DNA of 54,499 bases from Clostridiales bacterium. Its GTDB lineage: Bacteria; Bacillota; Clostridia; Oscillospirales; Oscillospiraceae. The stretch spans positions 1 to 54,499 of the forward strand of contig JALFXH010000136.1 of assembly GCA_022786965.1 (NCBI GenBank), given 5' to 3'. This document shows, piece after piece, positions 32,383 through 40,944 of the stretch. The number at the start of each line of letters is the position of its first letter. The stretch's first letter is position 1. The notes beneath the pieces were generated by a model that was given only the letters and a program-made list of their open reading frames with translations, ran no database searches and had not been told where the DNA came from. Both the position numbers and the translations under genes were made by a program.

Positions 32383-33690
32383 ATGCTGCGAATGGAAATC
32401 GCCCTGTTTCTGATTCTGGTGCTGGTGGGATATATGTATTTTTCCGCTGAGCGCAGACATACCGCTCTGCACCAGACCTTTTCTCTGCTGCTCATCGTTT
32501 TGCAGATTCACCTGCTGTTTGACGCCGCCACGGTCTACACGGTGAATCATCTGGATACTGTGCCGCCTCTTCTCAATGCCCAGCTCCACCGGGCCTTTAT
32601 TGGCTCCATGGTGCTGGCGGTGTTCCTGTTCTACCAGTATATTTCCATTCTGGTGGAGGAGGAGACGGGCAGACCCCGGCGGCTGGATCGGGCGGCAAAA
32701 GTCTTTCTGTTTCTGGCCCTGCTGGGTGACCTGCTGCTGCCCATCCACTATGCCCAGACCCCGGAGGGCAACTATTCCGATGGCATTCACGTTGTGGCGT
32801 GCTATCTGAGTGTGCTGTACTATCTCATTCTGTGCGTGGGCCTGCTGCTGGGGAACTGGAGGGACCTGGACCCCAAGAAACGGGGGGTCATTGCCCTGGC
32901 ACTGACCATTCAGCTGGGGGTGACGGTTTTGCAGGCCATCCATCACACCTGGCTCATCAGCGGCATGGGACTGACCCTGATGACCATGGCCTTCTACCTG
33001 ACGCTGGAAAACCCCGCCATTCTGCGCGGCGAGCTGGTGGAGCAGAAAATGTCCATGCTGTACCTGAAAAGCCAGATCAATCCCCACTTCCTCTATAATA
33101 CGCTGGATTCCATCCGTATCCGCGCCCAGCTCAGCGGGGACAAGGAGGTTGCGGACCTGCTCATGCGGCTGGTGGACTTCTTCCGGCTCAGCGTGAAGGT
33201 CAATAAGCAGATGGTGTCCCTGGACGAGGAGCTGGAGCTGCTGGAAGCCTACATGGAGCTGATGTGCAGCCGGTATCCCCAGCTGGAGGTGGAATACGAT
33301 ATCGATCCCGACCTGTCGGAAACCCTGGTGCCCAACTTTATTTTGCAGCCGATTGTGGAAAACAGCCTGCTTCACGGTCTGAAAAACAAGGGCTATCAGG
33401 GAATGGTTCGGATTTCCGCTCTGAAAGTGAACACCTCGCAGTTTGAGATTCAGGTCCGCGACACCGGCACCGGTTTTGCCCCGGGAGAAAAGGACCGGGT
33501 GGAAGCCATGCTCCGCAACTATGCAAGGACCCCCGCCAAGCTGGAGGGCAACAGCATCGGTGTTCTCAATGTGCAGAAGCGGATCAAGCTCCTGTGCGGC
33601 CGGGAGTGCGGCCTGAGCTATACGGAAAATGAAACAGGCGGACTGACGGCCCACCTGCTGCTGCCTGTTCAAGAGGAGGAAGCGCAATGA
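32383..33690 (+). CDS. Multi-pass membrane sensor histidine kinase (YesM/LytS-like catalytic core)
   Basis: The 435-residue kinase has a hydrophobic N-terminal half with about six to seven membrane segments (first at residues 4-20, last near 190-207) and almost no external loop. A His_kinase domain follows with His235 in SQINPHFLYNTLD and an HATPase domain (IVENSLLHGL, VRDTGTGF, SIGVLNVQKRIKLL). ATG 32383 follows AGGAGG. The frame is open from 32044, but that part crosses a repeat and the padR promoter. The signal is unknown and may be sensed in the membrane. It overlaps the regulator gene by 4 bp. Confidence 0.9.
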   Translation: MLRMEIALFLILVLVGYMYFSAERRHTALHQTFSLLLIVLQIHLLFDAATVYTVNHLDTVPPLLNAQLHRAFIGSMVLAVFLFYQYISILVEEETGRPRRLDRAAKVFLFLALLGDLLLPIHYAQTPEGNYSDGIHVVACYLSVLYYLILCVGLLLGNWRDLDPKKRGVIALALTIQLGVTVLQAIHHTWLISGMGLTLMTMAFYLTLENPAILRGELVEQKMSMLYLKSQINPHFLYNTLDSIRIRAQLSGDKEVADLLMRLVDFFRLSVKVNKQMVSLDEELELLEAYMELMCSRYPQLEVEYDIDPDLSETLVPNFILQPIVENSLLHGLKNKGYQGMVRISALKVNTSQFEIQVRDTGTGFAPGEKDRVEAMLRNYARTPAKLEGNSIGVLNVQKRIKLLCGRECGLSYTENETGGLTAHLLLPVQEEEAQ

Positions 33691-34436
33691 AAAAACTAAA
33701 GGTTTTGCTGGTTGATGATGAAATCATGATCCGGGAGGGCTTCAAGCAGCTCTTCGACTGGGAAACTCACGACTGTCAGGTGGTGGGCGAGGCCGCCGAC
33801 GGCATGGAGGCCCTGGGTAAGATTGACGCCCTGAAACCCGACATCGTCATTATGGATATCAACATCCCCATTATGAACGGCCTGAAGGTGATTCAGCTCA
33901 CCCGGGTAAAGCATCCGAATATCGCTTTTGTCATTGTGTCGGGCTACGACGATTTCTCCTACTGCCAGCAGGCCCTGCGGCTGCAAATCACGGACTATAT
34001 TCTCAAGCCTGTGAATTATGAGGAATTCGGCAGCTGCATCGACACCCTGAAAATCTCCCTCTATGAGCAGCGGGTGTCGGAGACCCCGGAGCCGGAAGCC
34101 CAGGAGGAGCGGACCATCACCTCCATCACCCGGTATTTGCAGGAGCACATGGGCGACGACGTGAGTCTCAGCGTGCTGGCGGAGGAATTCCACCTGAATC
34201 CCCAGTATATCAGCCAGTTGTTCAAGAGCGAAATCGGCGTGGGTTTTCTTGCCTACCTCACCGGCATCCGCATGGAGCGGGCGAAAAAGCTGCTGCTGAC
34301 CACCGACCTGCCGGTGGCGGAGGTGGCGGAACAGTGCGGCTACGGCGACTACCGGGTGTTTACCAAGGTGTTCAAGAAAAACGAGGGCGTCACGCCCTCT
34401 CAGTACCGCAGAGATTTTCGGGAGAATAAGCTATGA
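33687..34436 (+). CDS. Response regulator, receiver plus AraC-type domain
   Basis: The 249-residue regulator has a receiver with Asp10-Asp11 and phosphoacceptor Asp57 (IVIMDINIP) and Lys in YILKPV. An AraC helix-turn-helix pair follows at the C-terminus (SLSVLAEEFHLNPQYISQLFK, then the YGDYRVFTKVFKKNEGVTPSQYR end). It lacks the long middle region of the regulator at 18155. Its partner is the preceding kinase. Target genes are unclear; candidates are the following small gene and yoaP. Confidence 0.93.
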   Translation: MKKLKVLLVDDEIMIREGFKQLFDWETHDCQVVGEAADGMEALGKIDALKPDIVIMDINIPIMNGLKVIQLTRVKHPNIAFVIVSGYDDFSYCQQALRLQITDYILKPVNYEEFGSCIDTLKISLYEQRVSETPEPEAQEERTITSITRYLQEHMGDDVSLSVLAEEFHLNPQYISQLFKSEIGVGFLAYLTGIRMERAKKLLLTTDLPVAEVAEQCGYGDYRVFTKVFKKNEGVTPSQYRRDFRENKL

Positions 34437-34594
34437 CGGAAGAAAAACAATCCGATGAGCAGAAAATCTGCCCCTGCAAGCGGGTGAAATGCCCCCGGCA
34501 TGGGGACTGCGAGGCCTGCCGGGCACACCATGCGGGCTCCAAACGGCCCCGACCCTGTGAGAAAGAAAGAGGGAGAAAACGTGGAATTCGTTGA
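34433..34594 (+). CDS. Small Cys/His-rich protein (53 aa), unknown function
   Basis: It starts ATG at 34433, overlapping the regulator stop codon by 4 bp, and ends inside the next gene (14-bp overlap). The core CPCKRVKCPRHGDCEACRAH has six Cys and two His in 20 residues, spaced like a metal-binding knuckle, followed by a basic tail. The ATGA overlap and the ordered cysteine pattern argue that it is a real gene. I recall similar short proteins in Firmicutes but no assigned function. Confidence 0.65.
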   Translation: MTEEKQSDEQKICPCKRVKCPRHGDCEACRAHHAGSKRPRPCEKERGRKRGIR

Positions 34595-35321
34595 TCTGAC
34601 CCCGGCGAATCTGGATACGGAGCACCTGTGCTGCATCATCCGAAAAAAGCCCCACCCGGGGGTGGAGGCGAAGCGGCAATGGCTGGAAGCCCGACTGGCG
34701 GAGGGACACGTTTTCCGAAAGCTGCGCGGAAATGGGTGTGCCTTCATTGAATATGCCCCGCTGGAAGGAGCTTGGGTGCCTGTGGAGGGAGAGAACTACC
34801 TGTATCTCTACTGCCTGTGGGTCACGGGAGAGCCGAAGGGCCGGGGCGTTGGCCGGGCGCTGATGGAAAGCTGCATCGCCGAGGCGAAAGCGAGGGGAAA
34901 GTCCGGCATCTGTATGCTGGGAGCGGACAAGCAGAAGGCCTGGCTGTCCGATCAGAGCTTCGCGAAAAAATACGGCTTTGAAACGGTGGATACCACCCCC
35001 GGCGGCTATGAGCTGCTGGCACTGTCCTTTGACGGAAGTGTCCCCCGCTTTACGGCCCGGGCAAAGAGGGAGGCCATCGACAGCCCAAATCTGACGATCT
35101 TTTATGATTATCAATGCCCCTTTATTCCGGACAGAATCGCGAAGCTCCGGGATTTCTGCGAAAAGAACGGCATTCCGGCGGACTTTATCCTGGTGGACTC
35201 CCTGGAAAAGGCCAAGAGCCTGCCCTGTCCATTTAACAACTGGGCGGTTTTCTACGGCGGGAAGCTGGCGACGGTGAACCAGCTGGACGCGGCGGGGATT
35301 CGGAGGCTGATGAAAAAATGA
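34581..35321 (+). CDS. yoaP: GNAT N-acetyltransferase with C-terminal YoaP domain
   Basis: The 246-residue protein has an N-terminal acetyltransferase fold (acetyl-CoA loop GEPKGRGVGRALMESC) and a C-terminal YoaP-like domain with a thioredoxin-like pattern (FYDYQCPFIPD, FYGGKLATVNQLD). The start is GTG 34581 after GAGGGAG. The frame opens at 34500 without support. Its substrate is unknown. The preceding Cys/His-rich gene overlaps it. Confidence 0.85.
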   Translation: MEFVDLTPANLDTEHLCCIIRKKPHPGVEAKRQWLEARLAEGHVFRKLRGNGCAFIEYAPLEGAWVPVEGENYLYLYCLWVTGEPKGRGVGRALMESCIAEAKARGKSGICMLGADKQKAWLSDQSFAKKYGFETVDTTPGGYELLALSFDGSVPRFTARAKREAIDSPNLTIFYDYQCPFIPDRIAKLRDFCEKNGIPADFILVDSLEKAKSLPCPFNNWAVFYGGKLATVNQLDAAGIRRLMKK

Positions 35322-35460
35322 AAGGACAGTCTCTCGCGGAAGCTGTTCCGTGGCGTATTGCGCGAGGGGGGATGTTCCCCTTTTTATCGGGGATGTACGC
35401 TTCAAGGCTATGGTTCCGGGCGGAACCGTGAACAATGTGAATTCAGGCAGAATCGAAACC

Positions 35461-35490
35461 GGCGCAGACTGAAGCCATTCAGTCTGCGCC
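35461..35490. terminator. Hairpin between convergent yoaP and lacI-type genes
   Basis: A perfect 13-bp stem (GGCGCAGACTGAA) with loop GCCA. Only weak T-rich flanks on both sides, but the position between convergent genes supports bidirectional termination. Bases 35322-35460 hold another short palindrome (GGTTCC GGGC GGAACC) and nothing coding. Confidence 0.6.
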
Positions 35491-35495
35491 GCACA

Positions 35496-36476
35496 TTATT
35501 CTCTTGTGGTTCCGCCGGAGGCGAACCGTACCGGCAGGGAAATATTGGCCGGGGCGTTGTCCCCGTTTAGCAAGAACCGCACGGCGGTCTCCGCCATTTC
35601 GGCCACCGGCTGGACAATGGTGGAGCAGATGTAGCGGCGGGTGGCAAAGTCAATGATGCCGTCATAGCCGATAATCTGAACGTCCTCGGGAATTCGAATG
35701 CCCTGCTTCCGCAGAAATTCGCAGACCCGGACGGCGAGTCCGTCGGAATTACAGAAAATTCCGTCAAATTCCAGCTTGCCGTCCTGAATGTGCTCCTCCA
35801 GAAATTGGAAGAAGGGGGCTTCGGTGTCATCGTCGCTGAGAAACAGGCTCTGGTATGGCACCTTTGCCATCCGGCAGGCGCTCTCAAAGCCGGGGCCGCG
35901 TTTTTCCACCTCACCGTAAATATCGGGGCCAATGCGGAAAAGGAGGAGGTTTTTGCAGCCCAGCTCCATGAGCTTCTGAGCCGCCAGCTCGCCGCCCCGG
36001 TAGTTGTCCGAGGACACGCATGGTATGCCCGCGGAAAAATGCCGGTCAATGGTGACCACGGGAACGGAATCGTCCACCTCCAGATCGGGGCTGTAGGACA
36101 GGGCAATGATTCCGTCGATCTTATTCTGCTGAGCCAGCATAAAGCAGTGCTTTTCCGCCGTGGAATCGTAGTTGGTGATCATCAGCAGACTGCGGTAGCC
36201 GTAACGCATGAGGCAGCTGGTCAGCTCGTCCGTCAGCATGGCGAAGAAGGGATGCCGCAGGGAGGGCATGACCAGCGCAATGCAGTAGGTTTTATTGGTT
36301 TTCAGTCCCCGGGCGTAATTGTTGACCTGATAGCCCAGCTTTTTGGCGGCGGCCTCCACCTTTTTGCGGTAGGGTTCTCCCACGGGGATGTCGTTGATGA
36401 CCTTGGACACGGTGCCCAGAGAGACGCCGGCTTCTCTGGCCACATCCTTCATAGTGGGCGCGTTGCCTGATTGCAT
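35496..36476 (-). CDS. LacI family transcriptional regulator of the sucrose/raffinose-type operon
   Basis: The 326-residue repressor has an N-terminal LacI helix-turn-helix (TMKDVAREAGVSLGTVSKVIN) and hinge, then a periplasmic-binding-like effector domain (SSDNYRGGELAAQKL, DGIFCNSDGLAVRV, IIGYDGIIDF). It is divergent from the sugar operon at 36821. Matching boxes with the sequence ATGAAACGTTAT occur at its own leader and twice upstream of the operon, so it probably represses both. The effector is presumably a sugar or sugar phosphate of that pathway. Confidence 0.93.
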   Translation of the reverse strand: MQSGNAPTMKDVAREAGVSLGTVSKVINDIPVGEPYRKKVEAAAKKLGYQVNNYARGLKTNKTYCIALVMPSLRHPFFAMLTDELTSCLMRYGYRSLLMITNYDSTAEKHCFMLAQQNKIDGIIALSYSPDLEVDDSVPVVTIDRHFSAGIPCVSSDNYRGGELAAQKLMELGCKNLLLFRIGPDIYGEVEKRGPGFESACRMAKVPYQSLFLSDDDTEAPFFQFLEEHIQDGKLEFDGIFCNSDGLAVRVCEFLRKQGIRIPEDVQIIGYDGIIDFATRRYICSTIVQPVAEMAETAVRFLLNGDNAPANISLPVRFASGGTTRE

Positions 36477-36494
36477 GGTATAACCTCGCTTCCT

Positions 36495-36506
36495 ATGAAA
36501 CGTTAT
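36495..36506. promoter_or_regulatory. LacI-type operator O1 (lacI leader)
   Basis: ATGAAACGTTAT, identical to O3, located between the lacI-type promoter and its start codon. Confidence 0.68.
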
Positions 36507-36516
36507 TTTTGAATTT

Positions 36517-36544
36517 ATTATAACACAAAAACAGAAAATGAAAA
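36517..36544 (-). promoter_or_regulatory. Promoter of the LacI-type regulator gene
   Basis: Minus strand TATAAT (36522-36517) with a weak TTTTCA (36544-36539) 16 bp upstream. O1 lies about 10 bp downstream. Confidence 0.55.
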
Positions 36545-36655
36545 GTCCCCTTGGCCGCGAAATTGCGGAAAGGCGGTGTTTTCGTCAAGTTGCTGTAAAT
36601 GCAGACTCGGAATTATGCGCTATCACCAAAGTTGCTTTTTTCGCGCAAAAGAGTG

Positions 36656-36684
36656 TTGACATCAGGAAAACTCCGTGTTATATA
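36656..36684 (+). promoter_or_regulatory. Promoter of the sugar utilisation operon
   Basis: TTGACA (36656-36661), 17 bp, TATATA (36679-36684): near consensus. O2 begins at about +3, the classical repression position. Confidence 0.8.
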
Positions 36685-36693
36685 TAAAACAGA

Positions 36694-36705
36694 TGTAACG
36701 TTTCA
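36694..36705. promoter_or_regulatory. LacI-type operator O2
   Basis: TGTAACGTTTCA, a nearly symmetric site around the central CG, overlapping the transcription start of the sugar operon. Confidence 0.72.
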
Positions 36706-36770
36706 CGACGTCAAAAACATGGAATATCAATATAAATCATGTGATAATTCTTTTGATTGGCAGCTTGAAC

Positions 36771-36782
36771 ATGAAACGTTAT
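36771..36782. promoter_or_regulatory. LacI-type operator O3
   Basis: ATGAAACGTTAT, the same as O1, 77 bp downstream of O2 in the leader and 39 bp before the binding-protein start. Confidence 0.68.
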
Positions 36783-36820
36783 TCGAAACTGTACAAATCA
36801 CACAAGAAAGGGAAAATGAC

Positions 36821-38095
36821 ATGAAAAGAAGATTATTCGCACTCGTTCTGATCCTGGCAATGGTCCTGACCCTGGCCGCCTGCGGCGGCAGCAGCGGCAG
36901 CTCCGCCAAGGATGGCGCCGTCTCCATCACCATCTTCAACTCCAAGATGGAGATTCAGAGCCAGCTGGAAGAAGCCGCCGCCAAGTACGGCGCCGAAAAG
37001 GGCGTCAACATCGAGGTCTACTACACCAACGACACCGTGTCCGCTCACCTGTCCACCCGCTACGCCTCCAACGATCCCTACACCCTGTCCATGGTTGACC
37101 CCAAAGACATCTACTCCCTGGCTGCCGAGCACGCCGTTGACCTGAGCGATCAGCCCTGGGTCAAGGATACCACGCAGGCCATCTCCATTGACGGAAAGGT
37201 CTACGGCTTCCCCATGTGCGTGGAGGCCCGGGGCATCATCTACAACGCCGACGCCATCGAGAAGACTACCGGCAAGGCCTTTGACCCCACCGCCATCAAG
37301 ACCACCGAGGATCTTCGCAATCTGATGGAGGAACTGGTGGCAGGCGGTATGGAAGCTCCCACCGGCATCATGAAGGAGGATTGGTCTCTGGGCGCTCACT
37401 TCCTGGCAGAAGTCTACGAGCAGCATGACGATCCCGATGCCTTCATCGCCGGCATCAAGGACGGCTCCATCGATCTGGCTTCCGATGCCAAGTTCAACGA
37501 AATGATGGATACCTTCGATGTCCTGATGGATTACAACTACGCCAAGGATGCCGCCATCTCCGCCGAGCGTGAGGTCTCCGAGCAGAAGCTGGCTGAGGGC
37601 GAGATTGCAATGATGTACGGCGGCAACTGGGACTGGTCCATGATCAACGCCTTTGAGTACAGCGAGAACATGGGCATGATGCCCGTACCCAACAACTCCG
37701 GCGACGGCACCAATGAGAAGCTGGTGGGCGGCGGCTCCAAGTACTTCTTCATCGACTCCTCCGACAATACCTCTGATGCCCAGCGTCAGGCCGCCAAGGA
37801 TTTCCTGAACTGGCTGGTCTACGATGAGGCCGGTCAGTCTCTGGTGGTCAATGACTGCGCTCTGGTTCCCGCATATTCCAACATTACTCTGCCCGTGAGC
37901 AACCCCCTGGGTGCCTCCGTCAAGGAGTACACCGACGCAGGCAAGCTGGTTGACAACTACAACTACCTGCCCGACGACCACTTCGCCATCTGCGGTGCTT
38001 CCTTCCAGAAGTATCTGGCAGGTCAGATTGACCGGGCCGGCTTCGCTCAGGAGCTGACGGCTTACTGGGCTACCGCCGAAGTCGGCGCCCACTGA
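36821..38095 (+). CDS. Extracellular sugar-binding lipoprotein (ABC family 1)
   Basis: The 424-residue lipoprotein has a signal and lipobox (LTLAAC, Cys21) and a MalE-like family 1 fold (ITIFNSKMEI, YGFPMCVEARGIIYN, YGGNWDWSM, AAKDFLNWLVYDEAGQ). It delivers an oligosaccharide to the two following permeases. ATG 36821 follows AAAGGGA. The frame is open from 36599, but that would include the promoter and operators. The ATPase is not encoded here and is probably a shared MsmK-type protein elsewhere. Confidence 0.93.
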   Translation: MKRRLFALVLILAMVLTLAACGGSSGSSAKDGAVSITIFNSKMEIQSQLEEAAAKYGAEKGVNIEVYYTNDTVSAHLSTRYASNDPYTLSMVDPKDIYSLAAEHAVDLSDQPWVKDTTQAISIDGKVYGFPMCVEARGIIYNADAIEKTTGKAFDPTAIKTTEDLRNLMEELVAGGMEAPTGIMKEDWSLGAHFLAEVYEQHDDPDAFIAGIKDGSIDLASDAKFNEMMDTFDVLMDYNYAKDAAISAEREVSEQKLAEGEIAMMYGGNWDWSMINAFEYSENMGMMPVPNNSGDGTNEKLVGGGSKYFFIDSSDNTSDAQRQAAKDFLNWLVYDEAGQSLVVNDCALVPAYSNITLPVSNPLGASVKEYTDAGKLVDNYNYLPDDHFAICGASFQKYLAGQIDRAGFAQELTAYWATAEVGAH

Positions 38096-38258
38096 GCGGC
38101 GGCAAGTTGCCGCGGACAATGGCGAGCCTAGGGCCGGGATGAAATCGTTACACCATAGGGTTCTGCCCGGTTCGCTCCCGCCCAGTCAACCAAGCAAAAA
38201 CCCCGTCAGTCGATCAATCATCGGCATCCAAATCTGATTGATTCCCTCCTTACAATAT

Positions 38259-38289
38259 GGAGCAGGGGCGCCCCCGGGCGCCCAGCTCC
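38259..38289 (+). other. Strong stem-loop between binding-protein and permease genes
   Basis: GGAGC / GCTCC arms with an inner GGGCG / CGCCC stem in the 269-bp gap. There is no T run. Such hairpins often protect the 3' end of the abundant binding-protein mRNA. That is inferred. Confidence 0.5.
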
Positions 38290-38364
38290 GAACAACACCC
38301 AATTTCCTCCCGCCGCCGGGGGAAACCGAAAAAAATCCGGGCGGCAGAATGGAAACGATGTATT

Positions 38365-39243
38365 ATGAAGCAAAAATCAACGTCCTATAAAATCCAACAA
38401 TACCTGATGTTTGCAGGCCCCGGAACGCTTCTGTTCTTTGGCGCGGTAATCGTTCCCTTCGTCTACGGCCTTTACCTGACCATGACCAGCTGGGACGGTA
38501 TCAGCAAGGTCAAGCCCTTCGTTGGCTTCGAGAATTTCGTCGCGGCCTTCAAGGATGTGGCCTACTGGCAGGCCATGGGCCGCACCGCGGTCTACTCCTT
38601 CTTCGCGGTGATCCTCATCAACATCGTGGCCTTCGCCCTGGCGTATCTGGTCACCAGCGGCGTCAAGGGACAGAATTTCTTCCGGGCCGGCTTCTTTGTC
38701 CCCAACCTGATTGGCGGCATCGTGCTGGGCTATGTGTGGAAGTTTGTGTTCAACCGGGCCTTTGTGGCTCTGGGCAGCGCCATTGCCGGGGGCAATGTGC
38801 CGAGCCTCCTGTCCACCCCCAACGGCGCCATGTTCTGCCTGATTCTGGTGTCGGTGTGGCAGTACGCGGGCTACATGATGCTGATTTATGTGGCGGGCTT
38901 CATGAGCGTGTCCAAGGACGTGCAGGAAGCCGCCATGATCGACGGCTGCAGCCCCATGCAGACCATGCGCAATGTGACAATCCCTCTGATGCGCTCCTCC
39001 TTCGTCCAGTGCCTGTTCCTGAGCATCACCCGCTGCTTCGTGGTGTACGATGTGAACCTGTCCCTGACCAAGGGCGAGCCCTTCAACTCCTCGGTGATGG
39101 CCGCCATGCACGTTTACAATCAGGCCTTCACCTACAAGAACTACGGCGTCGGTCAGGCGGAAGCCTTGATTCTCTTCCTGGTTTGCGCTATCGTAGGCGT
39201 GACCCAGGTTATGGTTGGTAAGAAAGGAGAGGTGGACGCATAA
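38365..39243 (+). CDS. Sugar ABC transporter permease (MalF/UgpA-type)
   Basis: The 292-residue protein has six predicted membrane segments and the EAA loop QEAAMIDGCSPMQTMRNVTIPLM that contacts the ATPase. The start MKQKSTSYKIQQYLMF at ATG 38365 has only a weak ribosome site (GGAAA). The open frame extends 36 codons upstream through the GC-rich hairpin region and is not trusted. It shares one base with the next gene (TAATG). Confidence 0.92.
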   Translation: MKQKSTSYKIQQYLMFAGPGTLLFFGAVIVPFVYGLYLTMTSWDGISKVKPFVGFENFVAAFKDVAYWQAMGRTAVYSFFAVILINIVAFALAYLVTSGVKGQNFFRAGFFVPNLIGGIVLGYVWKFVFNRAFVALGSAIAGGNVPSLLSTPNGAMFCLILVSVWQYAGYMMLIYVAGFMSVSKDVQEAAMIDGCSPMQTMRNVTIPLMRSSFVQCLFLSITRCFVVYDVNLSLTKGEPFNSSVMAAMHVYNQAFTYKNYGVGQAEALILFLVCAIVGVTQVMVGKKGEVDA

Positions 39244-40106
39244 TGCTGGATAACGAAAGAGCCGCACGGCAAAAGCTGATTTCCAAGGTGGTCATGTGGA
39301 TCATTCTGCTGGTCCTGTTCGTCTGCTTCATCTTCCCCTTTGTTCTGGTAATCATCAATGTATTCAAAACCAAGGCGGATATCACCTCCAATCCTCTGGC
39401 CCTCATCGGCGCTCACGGCTTCACCCTGAAAAACTTCCCGGAGGCCATGAAGAAGATGAACTTCGGCCGGGTGTTCCTGAACTCCGCCATCATCACCACC
39501 AGCGCAACGGTGCTGACGATCCTGTTCTCTTCCATGACGGCTTTTGTCATGGTGCGAAATCCCAAGTGGAAGATCTGCTCCATCGTGTTCTCCCTGATGA
39601 TCGCCTCCATGGTCATTCCCTTCCAGGTGCTGATGGTTCCCCTGGTATCCGTCTACGGCGGTACCCTGGGCGTTCTCAACCACCGGCTGACCCTGATCCT
39701 CCTGCACGTTGGCTTCTCGGTGTCCATGGCTGTGTTCATGTTCCACGGCGCCATTAAAACCAACATCCCCATGGAGTTGGAGGAGGCCGCCACCATCGAT
39801 GGCTGCTCCCGCTGGCAGACCTGGTGGAAGGTGGTTTTCCCTCTGCTGAAGCCCACCATCGCCACCGTGGCCATCATCAACGCCATGGCCTACTGGAATG
39901 ACTATCTCCTGCCCAGCCTGGTGCTGACCAAGAAGGAGCTGTACACCATTCCCATCGCCACCCAGGCCTTCTACGGCACCTACTCCACGGATATCGGCCT
40001 TGTCATGGCAGCCCTGCTGCTGGCCATGCTGCCCATCCTCATTCTCTATGTATTCCTCCAGCGCTACATTGTGGAGGGCGTTACCTCCGGCGCTGTCAAG
40101 GGATAA
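39243..40106 (+). CDS. Sugar ABC transporter permease (MalG/UgpE-type)
   Basis: The 287-residue permease has six membrane segments and the EAA loop EEAATIDGCSRWQTWWKVVFPLL. The start codon shares its A with the previous stop. It forms the heterodimeric channel with the preceding permease. Confidence 0.93.
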   Translation: MLDNERAARQKLISKVVMWIILLVLFVCFIFPFVLVIINVFKTKADITSNPLALIGAHGFTLKNFPEAMKKMNFGRVFLNSAIITTSATVLTILFSSMTAFVMVRNPKWKICSIVFSLMIASMVIPFQVLMVPLVSVYGGTLGVLNHRLTLILLHVGFSVSMAVFMFHGAIKTNIPMELEEAATIDGCSRWQTWWKVVFPLLKPTIATVAIINAMAYWNDYLLPSLVLTKKELYTIPIATQAFYGTYSTDIGLVMAALLLAMLPILILYVFLQRYIVEGVTSGAVKG

Positions 40107-40140
40107 ACCGCGAAACCCAACGTATTTTTCCACAACGGGT

Positions 40141-40166
40141 TGCCCCGTCCCGCCGGGGACGGGGCA
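40141..40166 (+). other. GC-rich intra-operon stem-loop
   Basis: TGCCCCGTCC / GGACGGGGCA perfect 10-bp stem, 6-base loop, no T run, between the second permease and the DUF624 gene. It may be a processing or stability element. Confidence 0.5.
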
Positions 40167-40193
40167 GTTCGCCATTACGAAAGGAAGATAGCC

Positions 40194-40802
40194 ATGAGAT
40201 GGTTTTTTGATATGGAAAATCCCGTGATGCGCACCTTAAGCGTCGTGGCGGATCTGATTGTTTTGAACCTTCTGACCATTGCCTACTGTCTTCCGGTGGT
40301 GACAATCGGCGCGTCCCTGACGGCGCTGAACGCCACGGTCATGAAAATTCTCCGGAGCGAAGAAACCGCGCCGGCCAAGGACTTCTTCCGGGCATTCCGG
40401 GAGAACTTCAAAAAAGGAAGCGCTGTGGGACTGCTTTTTCTTTTGATTTTCCTGTTGTTGTATGTGGATTATCTGGCGGCGCAGACCTTTATCCCGGCTC
40501 TGTGTCCGGTGATCGCCGCCATGGCGCTGCTCACCCTGACGCTGGGGCTGTACGCCTTCGCCCTGCTTGCCCGATATGAGAACACCCTCCGGGGCACCCT
40601 GAAAAATGCTCTGCTGCTGGCTGTGGGCTATTTTCCCAAAACCTTGGGGATGGCGGTGTTCACGGTGGCGCTCTGGCTGCTGTCGGTTCAGTTCCTACGC
40701 TACGGCGCGCCGATTCTGTTCCTGTTCGGTCTGTCTCTGCCCTGCTATGTGGCGATTCTGCTAATGCAGAAAGTCTTTGATAACCTTGAAAAAACTGCGT
40801 AG
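40194..40802 (+). CDS. DUF624 (YesL-type) membrane protein
   Basis: The 202-residue protein has about five hydrophobic segments. The start MRWFFDMENPVMRTLSVVADLIVLN and the phrase AYCLPVVTIGASLTAL are the YesL/DUF624 pattern. These genes accompany carbohydrate ABC transporters in Firmicutes and their function is not known. ATG 40194 follows AAAGGAAG. Confidence 0.88.
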   Translation: MRWFFDMENPVMRTLSVVADLIVLNLLTIAYCLPVVTIGASLTALNATVMKILRSEETAPAKDFFRAFRENFKKGSAVGLLFLLIFLLLYVDYLAAQTFIPALCPVIAAMALLTLTLGLYAFALLARYENTLRGTLKNALLLAVGYFPKTLGMAVFTVALWLLSVQFLRYGAPILFLFGLSLPCYVAILLMQKVFDNLEKTA

Positions 40803-40847
40803 ACCATAGGAATACGCTTTCCTGATAAATTATGTTTTCGTGTCCCG

Positions 40848-40872
40848 ATGCCTTCCCCCCGGGGGAAGGCAT
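40848..40872 (+). other. Stem-loop upstream of the GH36 gene
   Basis: ATGCCTTCCC / GGGAAGGCAT palindrome with a CCC-GGG centre, no T run, 73 bp before the GH36 start. Confidence 0.45.
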
Positions 40873-40944
40873 TGGTGCGCTAAATTCTCCTTTACCTGTT
40901 TATCCGCTCTTACATCGATACAGTATCATTCGGAGGGACCACCC

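Noticed and set aside
36599-36820. N-terminal extension of the family 1 binding protein
   Set aside because: It would cover the promoter and the operators. The lipoprotein signal begins at 36821.
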